Shown piece after piece: positions 1 through 8,277 of a stretch of DNA of 64,000 nt. The stretch spans positions 1-64,000 of the forward strand of contig NZ_JAQQGN010000002.1 in the NCBI RefSeq assembly GCF_028550595.1. The letters are read 5' to 3'. Source of the DNA: Luteimonas sp. BLCC-B24. GTDB lineage: Bacteria > Pseudomonadota > Gammaproteobacteria > Xanthomonadales > Xanthomonadaceae. The translations under genes were made by a program, and so were the position numbers. The notes under the pieces were generated by a model that did no database searches, was not told where the DNA came from, and was given only the letters and a program-made list of their open reading frames with translations. Each line of letters starts with the position of its first letter. The stretch's first letter is position 1.

Positions 1-23
1 CGCCAGCGCATCGGCGCTGTCGT

Positions 24-425
24 GCTTACTTTTGACAAGACAAAAGTAAGCCGCGCGAACAGCGCGGAAGCTCTGTTGTTCGCGAATCATTGGAATCGGG
101 CGCCAGTGGGTGAACGAAGCGAAGCAAGGCCAGTGCGCGGCTTTCGCCCGCTTGCGCGTGCGAGTTTCTTTTTGAGGGACCAAAAAGGAACCAAAAAGTC
201 CCTTCGCCGGGCGCGGGCCGACGCGGCTGCGCCGCGCCGGTCCCCTCCGCTCCTCGCCTGACGCGGCACGGCGCCCAAACTCGCTTCGCTCAGACATGGG
301 CGCCTCTACGGCCGCGTCAGACTCCGGTGCTCGGCTCGCTAAACGGCTCGAAATGTCAAACGCTGAAAGCCAAAGCCAAAGCCAAAGCCAAAGCCAAAGC
401 CAAAGCCAAAGCCAGAGCCAGAGCG
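24..425. repeat. Dispersed repeat element, single-arm copy
   Basis: This stretch reappears at 42320-42990, once as reverse complement and once in part in direct orientation. It opens with a hairpin (11-bp arms 24-34 and 41-51, 6-nt loop), continues through a conserved core with the paired words CAAAAAGGAACCAAAAAG (about 183-200), and ends in a GCCAAA hexanucleotide array. Short open frames cross it on both strands, but their only similarity is to the other repeat copy, so I do not call them genes. Purpose unknown; the hairpin could act as a terminator. Confidence 0.75.
369..422 (+). repeat. GCCAAA hexanucleotide tandem array
   Basis: Seven perfect GCCAAA units (369-410) are followed by two GCCAGA units. 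The array ends the dispersed element. The matching arrays at the second copy use AGCCAAA-complement words on the left and GCCACA on the right, so the array position is conserved while the unit drifts. Confidence 0.9.
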
Positions 426-575
426 GAAGCCGCAGGCGAGAGGAAAGCACAGCCAGCGTCGGCCTGGAGCAGAACACTGGAGCGGGTCCGAATCCGGCGC
501 CATGGAAACAGTCTGAAAAGATGGGGTGCAGGCTGCCTGCTCGCTCGCGTTAAGCGTGATCCTGGCCGGAGCTGT

Positions 576-644
576 TCGCGCGCGAGCGCGCTCCTACGGG
601 AATTCCGGTGGGGCTGGATGCGTAGGAGCGCGCTTGCGCGCGAG
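576..644. repeat. REP doublet (REPIN-like)
   Basis: Two REP-type palindromes face each other. The left copy (576-598) ends in GCGCTCCTACG and the right copy (621-644) begins CGTAGGAGCGCGC, so the arms are nearly complementary and separated by about 22 nt. The GTAGGAGCGCGCTTGCGCGC wording matches the well-known REP family of pseudomonads and xanthomonads, which are mobilised in trans by RAYT transposases. No RAYT gene lies in this window. A related single copy lies at 33772-33794. Confidence 0.75.
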
Positions 645-814
645 GGCGTTCCCGTGTGCGCCGACGCCTGCAGAGCGATGTCGCCGGACGTCCATCGCGC
701 GCGCGCGCGTGCCTATACGGGGTATCGGGATGACCGGATGCGGGAGCGGGCGTGCGCGCGGAGGCCGGCCGGACGCAGCGCCCGTGACCCGCGGCCTCCG
801 CGCCCCGTGCAGGT

Positions 815-1687
815 TCAGGGCATCGCCGCGCGGCGCGCGGCCGCCTGCGCCCACCGCTCCGCCACCGCGGGCGAGGTCAGGCAGGCCACGGTGTCGGTCA
901 CGGTGGTGACCGCGCGCTCCAGCAGCTGGATGTCGGCCTCGTGCTGCCGCGCGACGTGCGGATCCTCGAAAAACACCGCGCGCTGGCAGCGGCCGTCGAG
1001 CACGCGGTCGGCGATCTGCGCGTCGCCGCCGAGCGGGCCGCTCTGGAAGCGCTGCGCCCAGGGCTGGTCCTGCGGCCAGCCGCGGCGCCAGGCGAGTTCG
1101 TTGAGGCGCTGGCCGGTGGTGCCGGTGGCGATGCGTGCGCCGAAGCGCGAGAGCAGCTCGAAGTGGCGGTCGGCGAATTCGAGCATCTGTGGCTTCATCG
1201 CGTCGTGCGCGATCAGTGCCAGCGTCTGCGCTTCGAAGGCGTGCAACGCGTCGGCGCCGGCATCGGGCGCGAACCCGGCGTGGATGCGCTCGCTTTCCAC
1301 CCAGTCGCGGGCCGAGGCCACCGTGGACAGGAACGGCTTGCCCTGGATCACGCACTGGCGCTTCAGCGCCACCGCCTCGGGAAAGATCGACGACGGGTCG
1401 ACCGGGTCGATCAGATAGACCGCACCGTCGAGCGTGCGGCCCTCGCCGAGCCCGACGACCTCGGCGACGAGCTTCATCAGGCCGCCCTCGCGCCCGTAGG
1501 GATAGCGCACCAGGCCGGGATAGCCGTCGAACGCGCGGTGACGGACGATCGCGTCATACGTGCGCCCGACCGCATGCAGGCCGATGCCGAGCTCGCGCAG
1601 GCCCGCGCCGCTGGCGCGCAGCCAGCGGAACAGGGCCGCATCGGCGCTCGCGTGGTGCCGGCGGTTGGCCGCGAGCCCGAGGCGCAT
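815..1687 (-). CDS. mgsA: Methylglyoxal synthase, two-domain form
   Basis: Predicted to convert dihydroxyacetone phosphate to methylglyoxal and phosphate, a glycolytic bypass that relieves sugar-phosphate stress in the cytosol. The protein has 290 residues, about twice the usual 150. The C-terminal half (about 155-280) matches the known enzyme and keeps its active-site pattern: H161 and K165 in IAHDAMK, the TGTTG phosphate loop near 188-192, D222 in SGPLGGD, D242, H249 and D252. The N-terminal half (about 30-135) looks like a second, degenerate copy of the same fold (for example YLIDPVDPSS aligning with the D242 region) that lacks the catalytic His. The start ATG overlaps the stop of the upstream transporter (TGATG), so translation is probably coupled. 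The frame stays open further upstream, but that part is a shadow of the transporter gene. Confidence 0.88.
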   Translation of the reverse strand: MRLGLAANRRHHASADAALFRWLRASGAGLRELGIGLHAVGRTYDAIVRHRAFDGYPGLVRYPYGREGGLMKLVAEVVGLGEGRTLDGAVYLIDPVDPSSIFPEAVALKRQCVIQGKPFLSTVASARDWVESERIHAGFAPDAGADALHAFEAQTLALIAHDAMKPQMLEFADRHFELLSRFGARIATGTTGQRLNELAWRRGWPQDQPWAQRFQSGPLGGDAQIADRVLDGRCQRAVFFEDPHVARQHEADIQLLERAVTTVTDTVACLTSPAVAERWAQAAARRAAMP

Positions 1688-3120
1688 CAGCCTTCCATCT
1701 GCTCGAGTTCGCGGCCGCGCGTTTCGTGCACGTAGCGCAGCACGAACACCACCGACAGCGCGGCGGCGGCCGCATACAGCCCGTAGGCGCCGGCGAGGCC
1801 GATGCCGGCCAGCAGCATGGGGAAGGTCCACGTGATCAGGAAGTTCGCGCCCCACTGGAACAGACCGGCGACCGCGAGGCCCGAGCCGCGGATCTGGTTG
1901 GGGAACATCTCGCCGAGCATCACCCACATCACCGGGCCCCAGGACGCGTTGAAGAAGATCACGTAGAGATTGGCCGCCACCAGCGCCAGCACGCCCATCG
2001 AATCCGACAGCAGCAGGCGGCCGTCGTCGCCGAGCGTGCCGGTAGCGAACGCCGCGGTCACCGCCGCCAGCGTGACCGCCATGCCGGCCGAGCCGATCCA
2101 CAGCAGCGGCTTGCGGCCGATGCGGTCCACCAGCAGCAGCGACACGATGCAGGCGCCGATGCTCAGCGCACCCGACAGCACGTTGATCAGCAGCGCGTCG
2201 TTCTCCGAGAAGCCGACCGCCTGCCACAGCACCGCGCCGTAGTAGAACACCACATTGATGCCGACCAGTTGCTGGAACACCGCCAGGCCGATGCCGACCC
2301 AGACGATCGGGCGCACGCGTCCGGTGACCTTGGACACCAGGTCCGAGAACTTCGGCCGGTGCTGGTCGGCGGCCAGCGAATCGCGGATCTCGTCCAGCTT
2401 GCGGCGTCCGGCGACATCGCCGTACAGGCGCACCAGCACGCGCTCGGCCTGGGCCAGGCGACCGCGTGCCACCAGAAAGCGCGGGCTCTCGGGAATCGCG
2501 AACAGCGCGACGAGGAACAGCGCCGCCGGCGCGATCTCGATCCAGAACATCCAGCGCCAGGCCTGGTAACCGCCCCAGAATTCCGCGGTCGAGCCACCCG
2601 CCACGCGGGCCAGCAGGTAATTGCTGAGAAACGCCGCGAACAGGCCGCCGATGATCGCGATCTGCTGCACCGTCGCCAGCCGGCCACGGTAGCGCGCCGA
2701 GGAGACCTCGCTGATGTAGGCCGGCGACATCACGCTGGCCGCGCCGACGGCCAGGCCGCCGACGATGCGGTAGAGCACGAACTCCAGCGAACCGTTCGCC
2801 ACGCCCGACCCCCAGGCCGAGACCAGGAACAGCACGGCCGCCACGATCAACAGGCTGCGCCGGCCGAACACGTCGGCCAGCCGGCCGGCGAAGAATGCGC
2901 CCACGGCGCAGCCCAGCAGCATCGAGGCGACGTTGAACCCGGTGCCGACCGAGTCCGAATTGAAGGCGCGTTGCAGGCCGTCGACGGTCCCGTTGATGAC
3001 GCCCGAATCGAAGCCGAACAGGAAGCCGCCGATCGTCGCCACGCAACTGATGAGGATGATCAAGCCGGTGTTTTCGCCGCGCGGCGCGCCCGCCGCGCCT
3101 TCGCTGGTGCTGTTGCCCAT
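1687..3120 (-). CDS. Sugar porter family MFS transporter
   Basis: A 477-residue inner-membrane permease with the 12-helix layout of the sugar porter branch (XylE/GalP/GlcP type), expected to import a hexose or pentose by proton symport. Signature motifs seen are GFLFGFDSGVINGT in the first helix, RLADVFGRRSLL after helix 2, PESPRFLVARGR at the middle loop, DRIGRKPLL in the second half and ETRGRELEQ at the C-terminus. The start was placed at the ATG before GNSTSEGAAG because the earlier frame is Arg-rich and lacks membrane character. It is the first gene of a two-gene unit with mgsA and is divergent from the GH43 glycosidase, so a monosaccharide released by that enzyme is a plausible substrate; the exact sugar cannot be read from sequence. 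Confidence 0.88.
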   Translation of the reverse strand: MGNSTSEGAAGAPRGENTGLIILISCVATIGGFLFGFDSGVINGTVDGLQRAFNSDSVGTGFNVASMLLGCAVGAFFAGRLADVFGRRSLLIVAAVLFLVSAWGSGVANGSLEFVLYRIVGGLAVGAASVMSPAYISEVSSARYRGRLATVQQIAIIGGLFAAFLSNYLLARVAGGSTAEFWGGYQAWRWMFWIEIAPAALFLVALFAIPESPRFLVARGRLAQAERVLVRLYGDVAGRRKLDEIRDSLAADQHRPKFSDLVSKVTGRVRPIVWVGIGLAVFQQLVGINVVFYYGAVLWQAVGFSENDALLINVLSGALSIGACIVSLLLVDRIGRKPLLWIGSAGMAVTLAAVTAAFATGTLGDDGRLLLSDSMGVLALVAANLYVIFFNASWGPVMWVMLGEMFPNQIRGSGLAVAGLFQWGANFLITWTFPMLLAGIGLAGAYGLYAAAAALSVVFVLRYVHETRGRELEQMEG

Positions 3121-3207
3121 GTGCTGTGGTTCCCGATGCGTTCGCGGCGAAGCGCCGCCCTCCCATGCCGTTCCGCGACTGCGGTCACGACCCCGTGCCC
3201 GTGCGCT

Positions 3208-3221
3208 GTACACCGGTGGAC
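3208..3221. promoter_or_regulatory. Candidate LacI-type operator (transporter side)
   Basis: The word TACACCGGTG has a perfect CACCGGTG palindrome at its core, about 90 nt upstream of the transporter start. It shares ACACCGGT with the operator candidate before kduI (6448-6463). A central CG in an even palindrome is typical of LacI-family sites, and a LacI-type regulator is encoded at 5175-6218. Assignment is inference. Confidence 0.4.
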
Positions 3222-3422
3222 GGACGCATCGTGCCTCGCGTCGCCGTTGCTGCGCAGGAGCACCGAGCGTAGCGCAGCGCTGCGCCGCGTGCTTGCTGCA
3301 TCTGCGATGCGTTCGGCGTCGGACCCGGCGATGCCGCGGGCTGCGATCCTGCGCGCTGCCCGTGCGCCGACCGCGACTGCTGCGTTGCAGAATGCCCGCG
3401 CGCCCGGGCTTTGCTACGGTCC

Positions 3423-3439
3423 ATGACCAGCGGTGTCAT
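3423..3439. promoter_or_regulatory. Candidate LacI-type operator (GH43 side)
   Basis: ATGACCAGCGGTGTCAT is an inverted repeat with ATGAC/GTCAT arms, about 45 nt before the GH43 start. Its reverse strand begins ATGACACCG, identical to the left part of the kduI site at 6448. The centre is less symmetric than in that site, so affinity could differ. Confidence 0.4.
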
Positions 3440-3483
3440 CGGCATCAGCCAGCCGCCTGTCTGTGTCCCCATCGGAGTTCCGT

Positions 3484-5091
3484 ATGACGTCTGCCCGTCC
3501 GACGCTCGCCGCCGCGCTGTGCGCGGCGCTTCTGGCCACGGCCGCCTTCGCCGCTGCGGCGCAGACCCCGAGCGCGGCCTCCGAAGCCTGGGCGCGCGGC
3601 ATCGAGCATCAGCGCAAGGCCGATCTGGGTGACGGCACGTTCCTCAATCCGGTCTTCGCCGGTGACCGTCCGGATCCGTCGGTGCTCAAGGACGGGGACG
3701 ACTATTACCTCACCCAGTCCTCGTTCGATGCCTATCCGGGCCTTCCGGTCTGGCATTCGCGCGATCTGGTGAACTGGCAGCCGCTGGGTCATGCGATCAC
3801 GAAGAACGTGGGTTCGATCTGGGCGCCGGACATCGTCAAGCACGAAGGCCGTTACTACATCTATTTCCCCGCCCGCCAGGGCGGCACCGAAGGCAGCACC
3901 CGCAGCAACTTCGTCGTCTGGGCCGACGACATCCGCGGCCCCTGGAGCGAGCCGATCGACATCGGGCTGCCGGGCCACATCGATCCGGGTCACGCGGTGG
4001 GCGAGGACGGCAAGCGGTACCTGTTCCTCAGCGCCGGTGACTACGTGCAACTGGCCGACGACGGCCTGAGCGTGGTCGGTGAGATCCGGCACGTCTACGA
4101 CGGCTGGCGCTACCCGGAAGACTGGGATGTCGAGGCCTACGCCCAGGAAGGGCCCAAGATCAATTTCCGCGACGGCTGGTATTACATGACCACCGCCGTG
4201 GGCGGCACCGCCGGTCCGCCGACCGGCCACATGGTGATCACCGCGCGCTCGCGTTCCATCCACGGCCCGTGGGAGAACTCGCCGCACAACCCGATCGTGC
4301 GGACGGTCAGCCGCGACGAGCCGTGGTGGTCGCGCGGCCACGCCACGATCGTCGAAGGCGTCGACGACCGCTGGTGGATGATCTACCACGGCTACGAGAA
4401 CGGGTACTGGACGCTCGGGCGGCAGGCGCTGCTCGAGCCGATCGAGTGGACCGACGACGGCTGGTACGTCGCCAGGGGCGGGGACCTGGGACAGCCCCTG
4501 GCGATGCCGGCGGGCGAGTCGGTCGGCGAGCACGGCATGGCGCTGTCGGACAGCTTCGACGGCGACGCGCTGGGCCACCAGTGGTCATTCTTCAACCCGG
4601 CCCAGGACGAATACGCGCGGCTGTCCTTCGGCGGCGGTGCGATGACCCTGCGCGGCAAGGGCACGTCACCGCGCGACAGCTCGCCGCTCACCGCGATCGC
4701 GGGCGACAAGGCCTACCAGTTCGAGGTCGAGATGGAGATCGCGCCCGGCGCGCAGGGCGGGGCGCTGCTGTTCTACAGCGACCGGCTCTATGCGGGCGTC
4801 GGCAGCAACGGCGACCGGTTCGTGATGCACCGCTACGGACTGGAACGGCCGACCACCCTGCCGCCCGGGCCGGGCGGACGCCTGTGGCTGCGGGTCACCA
4901 ACAACCGCCACATCGTCACCCTCCATACCAGCCGCGACGGCCGGGCCTGGGAAAAGTACCCGGTGCAGATGGAAGTCTCGGGCTACCACCACAACGTGGC
5001 CGGCGGCTTTCTGGCGCTGAAACCCGCGATCTACGCCGCGGGCGAGGGCGACGTGCGCTTCCACAATTTCCGCTACCGCGCACTGGACTGA
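3484..5091 (+). CDS. GH43 glycoside hydrolase, secreted
   Basis: A 535-residue exported hydrolase, probably a beta-xylosidase or alpha-L-arabinofuranosidase acting on side chains of plant polysaccharides. Residues 1-26 form a signal peptide. The five-bladed propeller (about 50-345) carries the expected GH43 triad: Asp64 in DRPDPSV as base, Asp167 in GHIDPGH as modulator, and Glu222 in AQEGPKI as acid. A C-terminal beta-sandwich (about 355-530) resembles the concanavalin-like domain that follows many GH43 catalytic domains. A GGAG ribosome site (3474-3477) supports this start. It leads the pectin/uronate cluster, so arabinan or galactan side chains of rhamnogalacturonan are likely targets; the subfamily and exact bond are not certain. 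Confidence 0.88.
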   Translation: MTSARPTLAAALCAALLATAAFAAAAQTPSAASEAWARGIEHQRKADLGDGTFLNPVFAGDRPDPSVLKDGDDYYLTQSSFDAYPGLPVWHSRDLVNWQPLGHAITKNVGSIWAPDIVKHEGRYYIYFPARQGGTEGSTRSNFVVWADDIRGPWSEPIDIGLPGHIDPGHAVGEDGKRYLFLSAGDYVQLADDGLSVVGEIRHVYDGWRYPEDWDVEAYAQEGPKINFRDGWYYMTTAVGGTAGPPTGHMVITARSRSIHGPWENSPHNPIVRTVSRDEPWWSRGHATIVEGVDDRWWMIYHGYENGYWTLGRQALLEPIEWTDDGWYVARGGDLGQPLAMPAGESVGEHGMALSDSFDGDALGHQWSFFNPAQDEYARLSFGGGAMTLRGKGTSPRDSSPLTAIAGDKAYQFEVEMEIAPGAQGGALLFYSDRLYAGVGSNGDRFVMHRYGLERPTTLPPGPGGRLWLRVTNNRHIVTLHTSRDGRAWEKYPVQMEVSGYHHNVAGGFLALKPAIYAAGEGDVRFHNFRYRALD

Positions 5092-5174
5092 GCGCGGCAC
5101 GCAGGCCGGCCGTCCGGTGCGGTGCCGGTCTTCGCCTATCATGGACACCGCACGACAACGGTCCGGGGACCCGA

Positions 5175-6218
5175 ATGCCCGCAAAGAGCAAGATTCCGAA
5201 GCCGGGCGAACCCGCGCGCGCGGCCACGATCAACGACATCGCGCGTCTGGCCGGCGTGTCGAAGAAGACCGTGTCGCGGATCATCAACAATTCGCCGCTG
5301 GTGCGTCAGGACACGCGCGAGAAGGTCGAGACCCTGATGCGCGAGGTGGGCTACGTGCCCGATCCGCTGGCGCGTGGACTGGCGTTCCGCCGCTCCTTCC
5401 TGATCGGCATGGTCTACGACAATCCGACCGCGCAGTTCATCGTCAACATGCAGTACGGCGCGCTCGACACGCTGCGCGGCTCCGGTTTCGAGCTGGTGGT
5501 GCATCCCTGCGACAGCCGCAGCCCGAACTACATCGACGGCGTGCGCCGCTTCGTGCAGCAGCAGAAGCTGCACGGCGTGATGCTGGTGCCGCGCGTGTCC
5601 GAGGACCAGGCCCTGGCCGACATGCTGGCCGAGATCGACGTGCGCTACCTGCGCATCGCGGCCGTGTCCATGGACACGCCCGAGCGCATGGTCGTCACCC
5701 ACGACCACGACGGCGCGGCCGAAGTGGCCGATTACCTGCAGTCCCTCGGACATACCGACATCGCGATGATCACCGGCCCCAGCGACTACCGCTCGTCGAT
5801 CGAGCGTTCGCAGGGCTTCATCGGCGCGCTCGAGCGCCGCGGCATCGAATTGCCGAAGGCGCGCGTGGTCGAGGCCGGCTACACCTTCGAATCCGGCGTG
5901 GCCGCGGCCGAGACCCTGCTCGGCGCGAAGAAGCGCCCGACGGCGATCTTCTGCGGCAACGACGAGATGGCGGCCGGCGTCTATCGCGTGGCGATGCGTG
6001 CCGGTATCAGCATTCCACGCCAGCTCTCGGTGGTGGGCTACGACGACAGTCCCCTGGCGTCGCGGCTCTGGCCGCCGTTGACTTCGGTGCGCCGCGACAC
6101 CCGCGACACCGGGCGCATTTCGGCCGCGATGCTGCTGCAGCCCGAGGGGACGCCGCGCCCGCTCGCCAGCGTGCGCCCGCATCTGATCGTGCGCGATTCC
6201 TGCCAGCCTCCCGGCTGA
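5175..6218 (+). CDS. LacI-family regulator of the uronate locus
   Basis: A 347-residue transcription regulator. Residues 18-65 form the LacI helix-turn-helix (TINDIARLAGVSKKTVSRII), followed by the hinge and a periplasmic-binding-protein-like effector domain ending in the usual SVVGYDDSPLASRLWPPLTSVR segment. The start has a GGGGA ribosome site 5 nt upstream. Its place between GH43 and kduI suggests it senses a pectin-derived keto-deoxy sugar and represses the cluster, playing the part KdgR or UxuR plays elsewhere. TGGACACCGC (5142-5151) just upstream of it resembles half of the operator before kduI and occurs again in inverted orientation before the acetylesterase gene (8968-8977), hinting at autoregulation. 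Confidence 0.85.
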   Translation: MPAKSKIPKPGEPARAATINDIARLAGVSKKTVSRIINNSPLVRQDTREKVETLMREVGYVPDPLARGLAFRRSFLIGMVYDNPTAQFIVNMQYGALDTLRGSGFELVVHPCDSRSPNYIDGVRRFVQQQKLHGVMLVPRVSEDQALADMLAEIDVRYLRIAAVSMDTPERMVVTHDHDGAAEVADYLQSLGHTDIAMITGPSDYRSSIERSQGFIGALERRGIELPKARVVEAGYTFESGVAAAETLLGAKKRPTAIFCGNDEMAAGVYRVAMRAGISIPRQLSVVGYDDSPLASRLWPPLTSVRRDTRDTGRISAAMLLQPEGTPRPLASVRPHLIVRDSCQPPG

Positions 6219-6447
6219 CCGGGGCGGCGGCGCGTGGAGCGCCGCCGGGCGTACCGTCCCGAGGCGCAGGCGGAGGGCGTGCACCGACCAGGGCCCGCGC
6301 GTGTTCCGCCGCATCGCACAACACCGTGCCGGCCGACGCATGCCCGGTTCGCGTTGCCCCGCGTGCGGACGCGTGCCCGGGACTCGAACGCGCCCATGAC
6401 CGCATGGCGCCGTCGCGCGGACATCGCCGCATTTGCGGCGGCGCGGT
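6219..6447. other. Gene-free leader upstream of kduI promoter
   Basis: No supported gene. It starts with a GC-rich inverted pair (GGCGGCG ... CGCCGCC, about 6224-6248) that may terminate the regulator transcript. The kduI promoter begins at its right end. Confidence 0.4.
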
Positions 6448-6476
6448 ATGACACCGGTTACCGAAAGGCCTAGAAT
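6448..6476 (+). promoter_or_regulatory. kduI promoter with overlapping operator
   Basis: A sigma-70 type promoter: ATGACA (6448-6453) and TAGAAT (6471-6476) with a 17-nt spacer, 43 nt before the kduI ATG. An ACCGGT-centred near-palindrome, TGACACCGGTTACC, overlaps the -35 box and spacer (6449-6462), the classic position for a LacI-family repressor. This is the strongest regulatory site in the cluster; regulator identity is inferred from the neighbouring lacI-type gene. Confidence 0.65.
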
Positions 6477-6518
6477 CACGCTTCCGCCTGGAGCAGCGCG
6501 TCCGCCTCGGAGTCCGCC

Positions 6519-7367
6519 ATGTACCAGAAGACCTACTACGCCACCCACCCCGGGGTGATGCAGGGCATCTCCAACGACGCCCTGCGCGATCTGTATCTGC
6601 TCGACGGCCTGTTCGTCGACGATGCGCTGCGCCTGAGCTATACGCATTACGAGCGCCTGGTTGTCGGCGGCGCCGCGCCGGTGGCCAGTGCGGTGTCGCT
6701 TCCGGTGCAGGCTGAACCCGCGTCCGCGGCCGGACGCCCGTTTCTCGAGCGGCGCGAGCTGGGCATCGTCAACGTCGGCACCGGTGCCGGCACGGTGACC
6801 GTCGACGGCACCGTCCATGCGCTCGCGCCGAAGGACGGCCTGTACGTGGCGATGGGCAGCGCCGAGGTCGTGTTCGCCTCCGACGACGCGGCCGCGCCGG
6901 CGACGTTCTATCTGGTCTCGACGCCGGCGCACGCGCGCTTCGAGACCACGAAGATCTCGATCGCCGACGCGGTGCCGCTCGAACGCGGCGCGCTCGAAAC
7001 CAGCAACGCCCGCGCCATCTACCAGTACATCGTGCCGGCGACCTGCCGCTCCTCGCAGTTGCTGCTGGGGCTGACCGTCCTCGAACCGGGTAGCGTCTGG
7101 AACACGATGCCGCCGCACCTGCACGACCGCCGCAGCGAGGTCTATTTCTACTTCGGCCTCGGCGATGCGGACCGCGTGTACCACTTCATGGGCGAGCCCG
7201 ATGCGCAGCGCCACATCGTGGTGCGGAACAACGAAGCCGTCGTCTCGCCGCCCTGGTCGATCCACATGGGCGCCGGCACGTCCCACTACGCCTTCATCTG
7301 GGCAATGGGCGGCGAGAACCTCGATTACACCGACATGCAGGTGCTGGACATCTGCCAGCTCAAGTAA
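6519..7367 (+). CDS. kduI: 5-keto-4-deoxyuronate isomerase
   Basis: Isomerises 4-deoxy-L-threo-5-hexosulose uronate (DKI), the product of unsaturated galacturonate, to 2,5-diketo-3-deoxygluconate (DKII) in the cytosol. The 282 residues span the family length (278 in E. coli). The cupin metal site is intact: H200 and H202 in [11 protein letters not shown]207 and H249 in WSIHMG, each offset by four from the E. coli zinc ligands. A GGAG site (6509-6512) supports the start. kduD follows after 43 nt, giving the next step of the pathway, so the two are almost certainly co-transcribed from the promoter at 6448. Confidence 0.96.
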   Translation: MYQKTYYATHPGVMQGISNDALRDLYLLDGLFVDDALRLSYTHYERLVVGGAAPVASAVSLPVQAEPASAAGRPFLERRELGIVNVGTGAGTVTVDGTVHALAPKDGLYVAMGSAEVVFASDDAAAPATFYLVSTPAHARFETTKISIADAVPLERGALETSNARAIYQYIVPATCRSSQLLLGLTVLEPGSVWNTMPPHLHDRRSEVYFYFGLGDADRVYHFMGEPDAQRHIVVRNNEAVVSPPWSIHMGAGTSHYAFIWAMGGENLDYTDMQVLDICQLK

Positions 7368-7410
7368 CGGCCGCACCGGCCACCCCACGCATCGCAACAG
7401 GAGCAATGCA

Positions 7411-8166
7411 ATGACGAATCCGTTCAGCCTCAAGGGCAAGGTCGCGCTGGTGACCGGTGCCAACACCGGCCTGGGGCAGGGCATCGCGCTGGCGCTGGCG
7501 GAAGCCGGCGCCGACATCGCCGCCGCCGGCATCCAGGCCCCCACCGACACCCAGGCCAAGGTGGAAGCGCTGGGCCGCCGTTTCGTCGCGATCGAGGCCA
7601 ACCTGATCAGCGTCGAGCCGATCGAGCGCGTGGTGAAGGAGACGCTCGACGGTCTCGGCGGTTTCGACATCCTGGTCAACAACGCCGGGCTGATCCGCCG
7701 CGCGGATGCGGTGGATTTCAGCGAGAAGGACTGGGACGACGTGATGAACGTCAACATCAAGTCCGCGTTCTTCATGTCGCAGGCGGCCGGCCGGCATTTC
7801 ATCGCCCAGGGCGGCGGCAAGATCATCAACATCGCCTCGATGCTCTCGTTCCAGGGCGGCATCCGTGTGCCGTCGTACACCGCCAGCAAGTCCGGCATCG
7901 CCGGCATCACCCGCCTGCTGGCCAACGAATGGGCCAGCAAGGGCGTCAACATCAACGCCATCGCGCCGGGCTACATGGCCACCGACAACACCGCGCAGCT
8001 GCGTGCCGATGCGGACCGCAACAAGGCCATTCTCGACCGCATTCCGGCCGCGCGCTGGGGCGAGCCGTCGGATCTGGGCGGCACCGCGGTGTTCCTCGCC
8101 AGCCGCGCGTCGGACTACGTCAACGGCGCGGTGATCCCGGTCGACGGCGGCTGGCTGGCGCGTTGA
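7411..8166 (+). CDS. kduD: 2-deoxy-D-gluconate 3-dehydrogenase
   Basis: An SDR-family NAD-dependent enzyme that reduces 2,5-diketo-3-deoxygluconate to 2-keto-3-deoxygluconate (KDG), which KDG kinase and aldolase would then split; neither of those genes is in this window. The 251 residues show TGANTGLGQG (15-24), NNAG (90-93) and the catalytic Ser143, Tyr156 and Lys160 (YTASK). A GGAG site (7400-7403) lies 7 nt before the chosen ATG; another ATG a few bases earlier is out of frame. It sits directly after kduI, the pairing seen in most pectin degraders. Confidence 0.95.
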   Translation: MTNPFSLKGKVALVTGANTGLGQGIALALAEAGADIAAAGIQAPTDTQAKVEALGRRFVAIEANLISVEPIERVVKETLDGLGGFDILVNNAGLIRRADAVDFSEKDWDDVMNVNIKSAFFMSQAAGRHFIAQGGGKIINIASMLSFQGGIRVPSYTASKSGIAGITRLLANEWASKGVNINAIAPGYMATDNTAQLRADADRNKAILDRIPAARWGEPSDLGGTAVFLASRASDYVNGAVIPVDGGWLAR

Positions 8167-8277
8167 TCGCCCGTCGTTCCATCGCCTGAAGCGCCTCCGG
8201 GCGCGACCACGCGCGCAGGCACGCACCCCATGCCCGCGGGCGCATCCATCGTTTCCAATCGAACCAAGAGAGTCGTC

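Larger units (their letters stand above)
3121..3483. other. Divergent intergenic control region
   Basis: This 363-nt gap separates the minus-strand transporter from the plus-strand GH43 gene and must hold both promoters. I see no gene in it. Two palindromic operator candidates (3208-3221 and 3423-3439) are listed separately. No convincing -35/-10 pair is visible for either gene. Confidence 0.5.

Noticed and set aside
369-422. Possible CRISPR-like array
   Set aside because: Units are only six bases with no spacers; it is a simple tandem repeat.
815-3166. One long minus-strand open frame that would fuse methylglyoxal synthase to an upstream extension
   Set aside because: The part beyond 1687 is Arg/Gly-rich and lies antiparallel in frame to the clear transporter gene, so it is a GC-rich shadow. 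The overlap TGATG gives a natural start.
6370-6400. CGGGACTCGAAC, which resembles the T-arm of a minus-strand tRNA
   Set aside because: The flanking bases cannot form the 5-bp T-stem, and no anticodon or acceptor stem is present.
5139-7961. A 940-codon minus-strand frame opposite lacI, kduI and kduD
   Set aside because: Composition is His/Arg/Ala/Val-rich without motifs; the plus-strand genes are certain.
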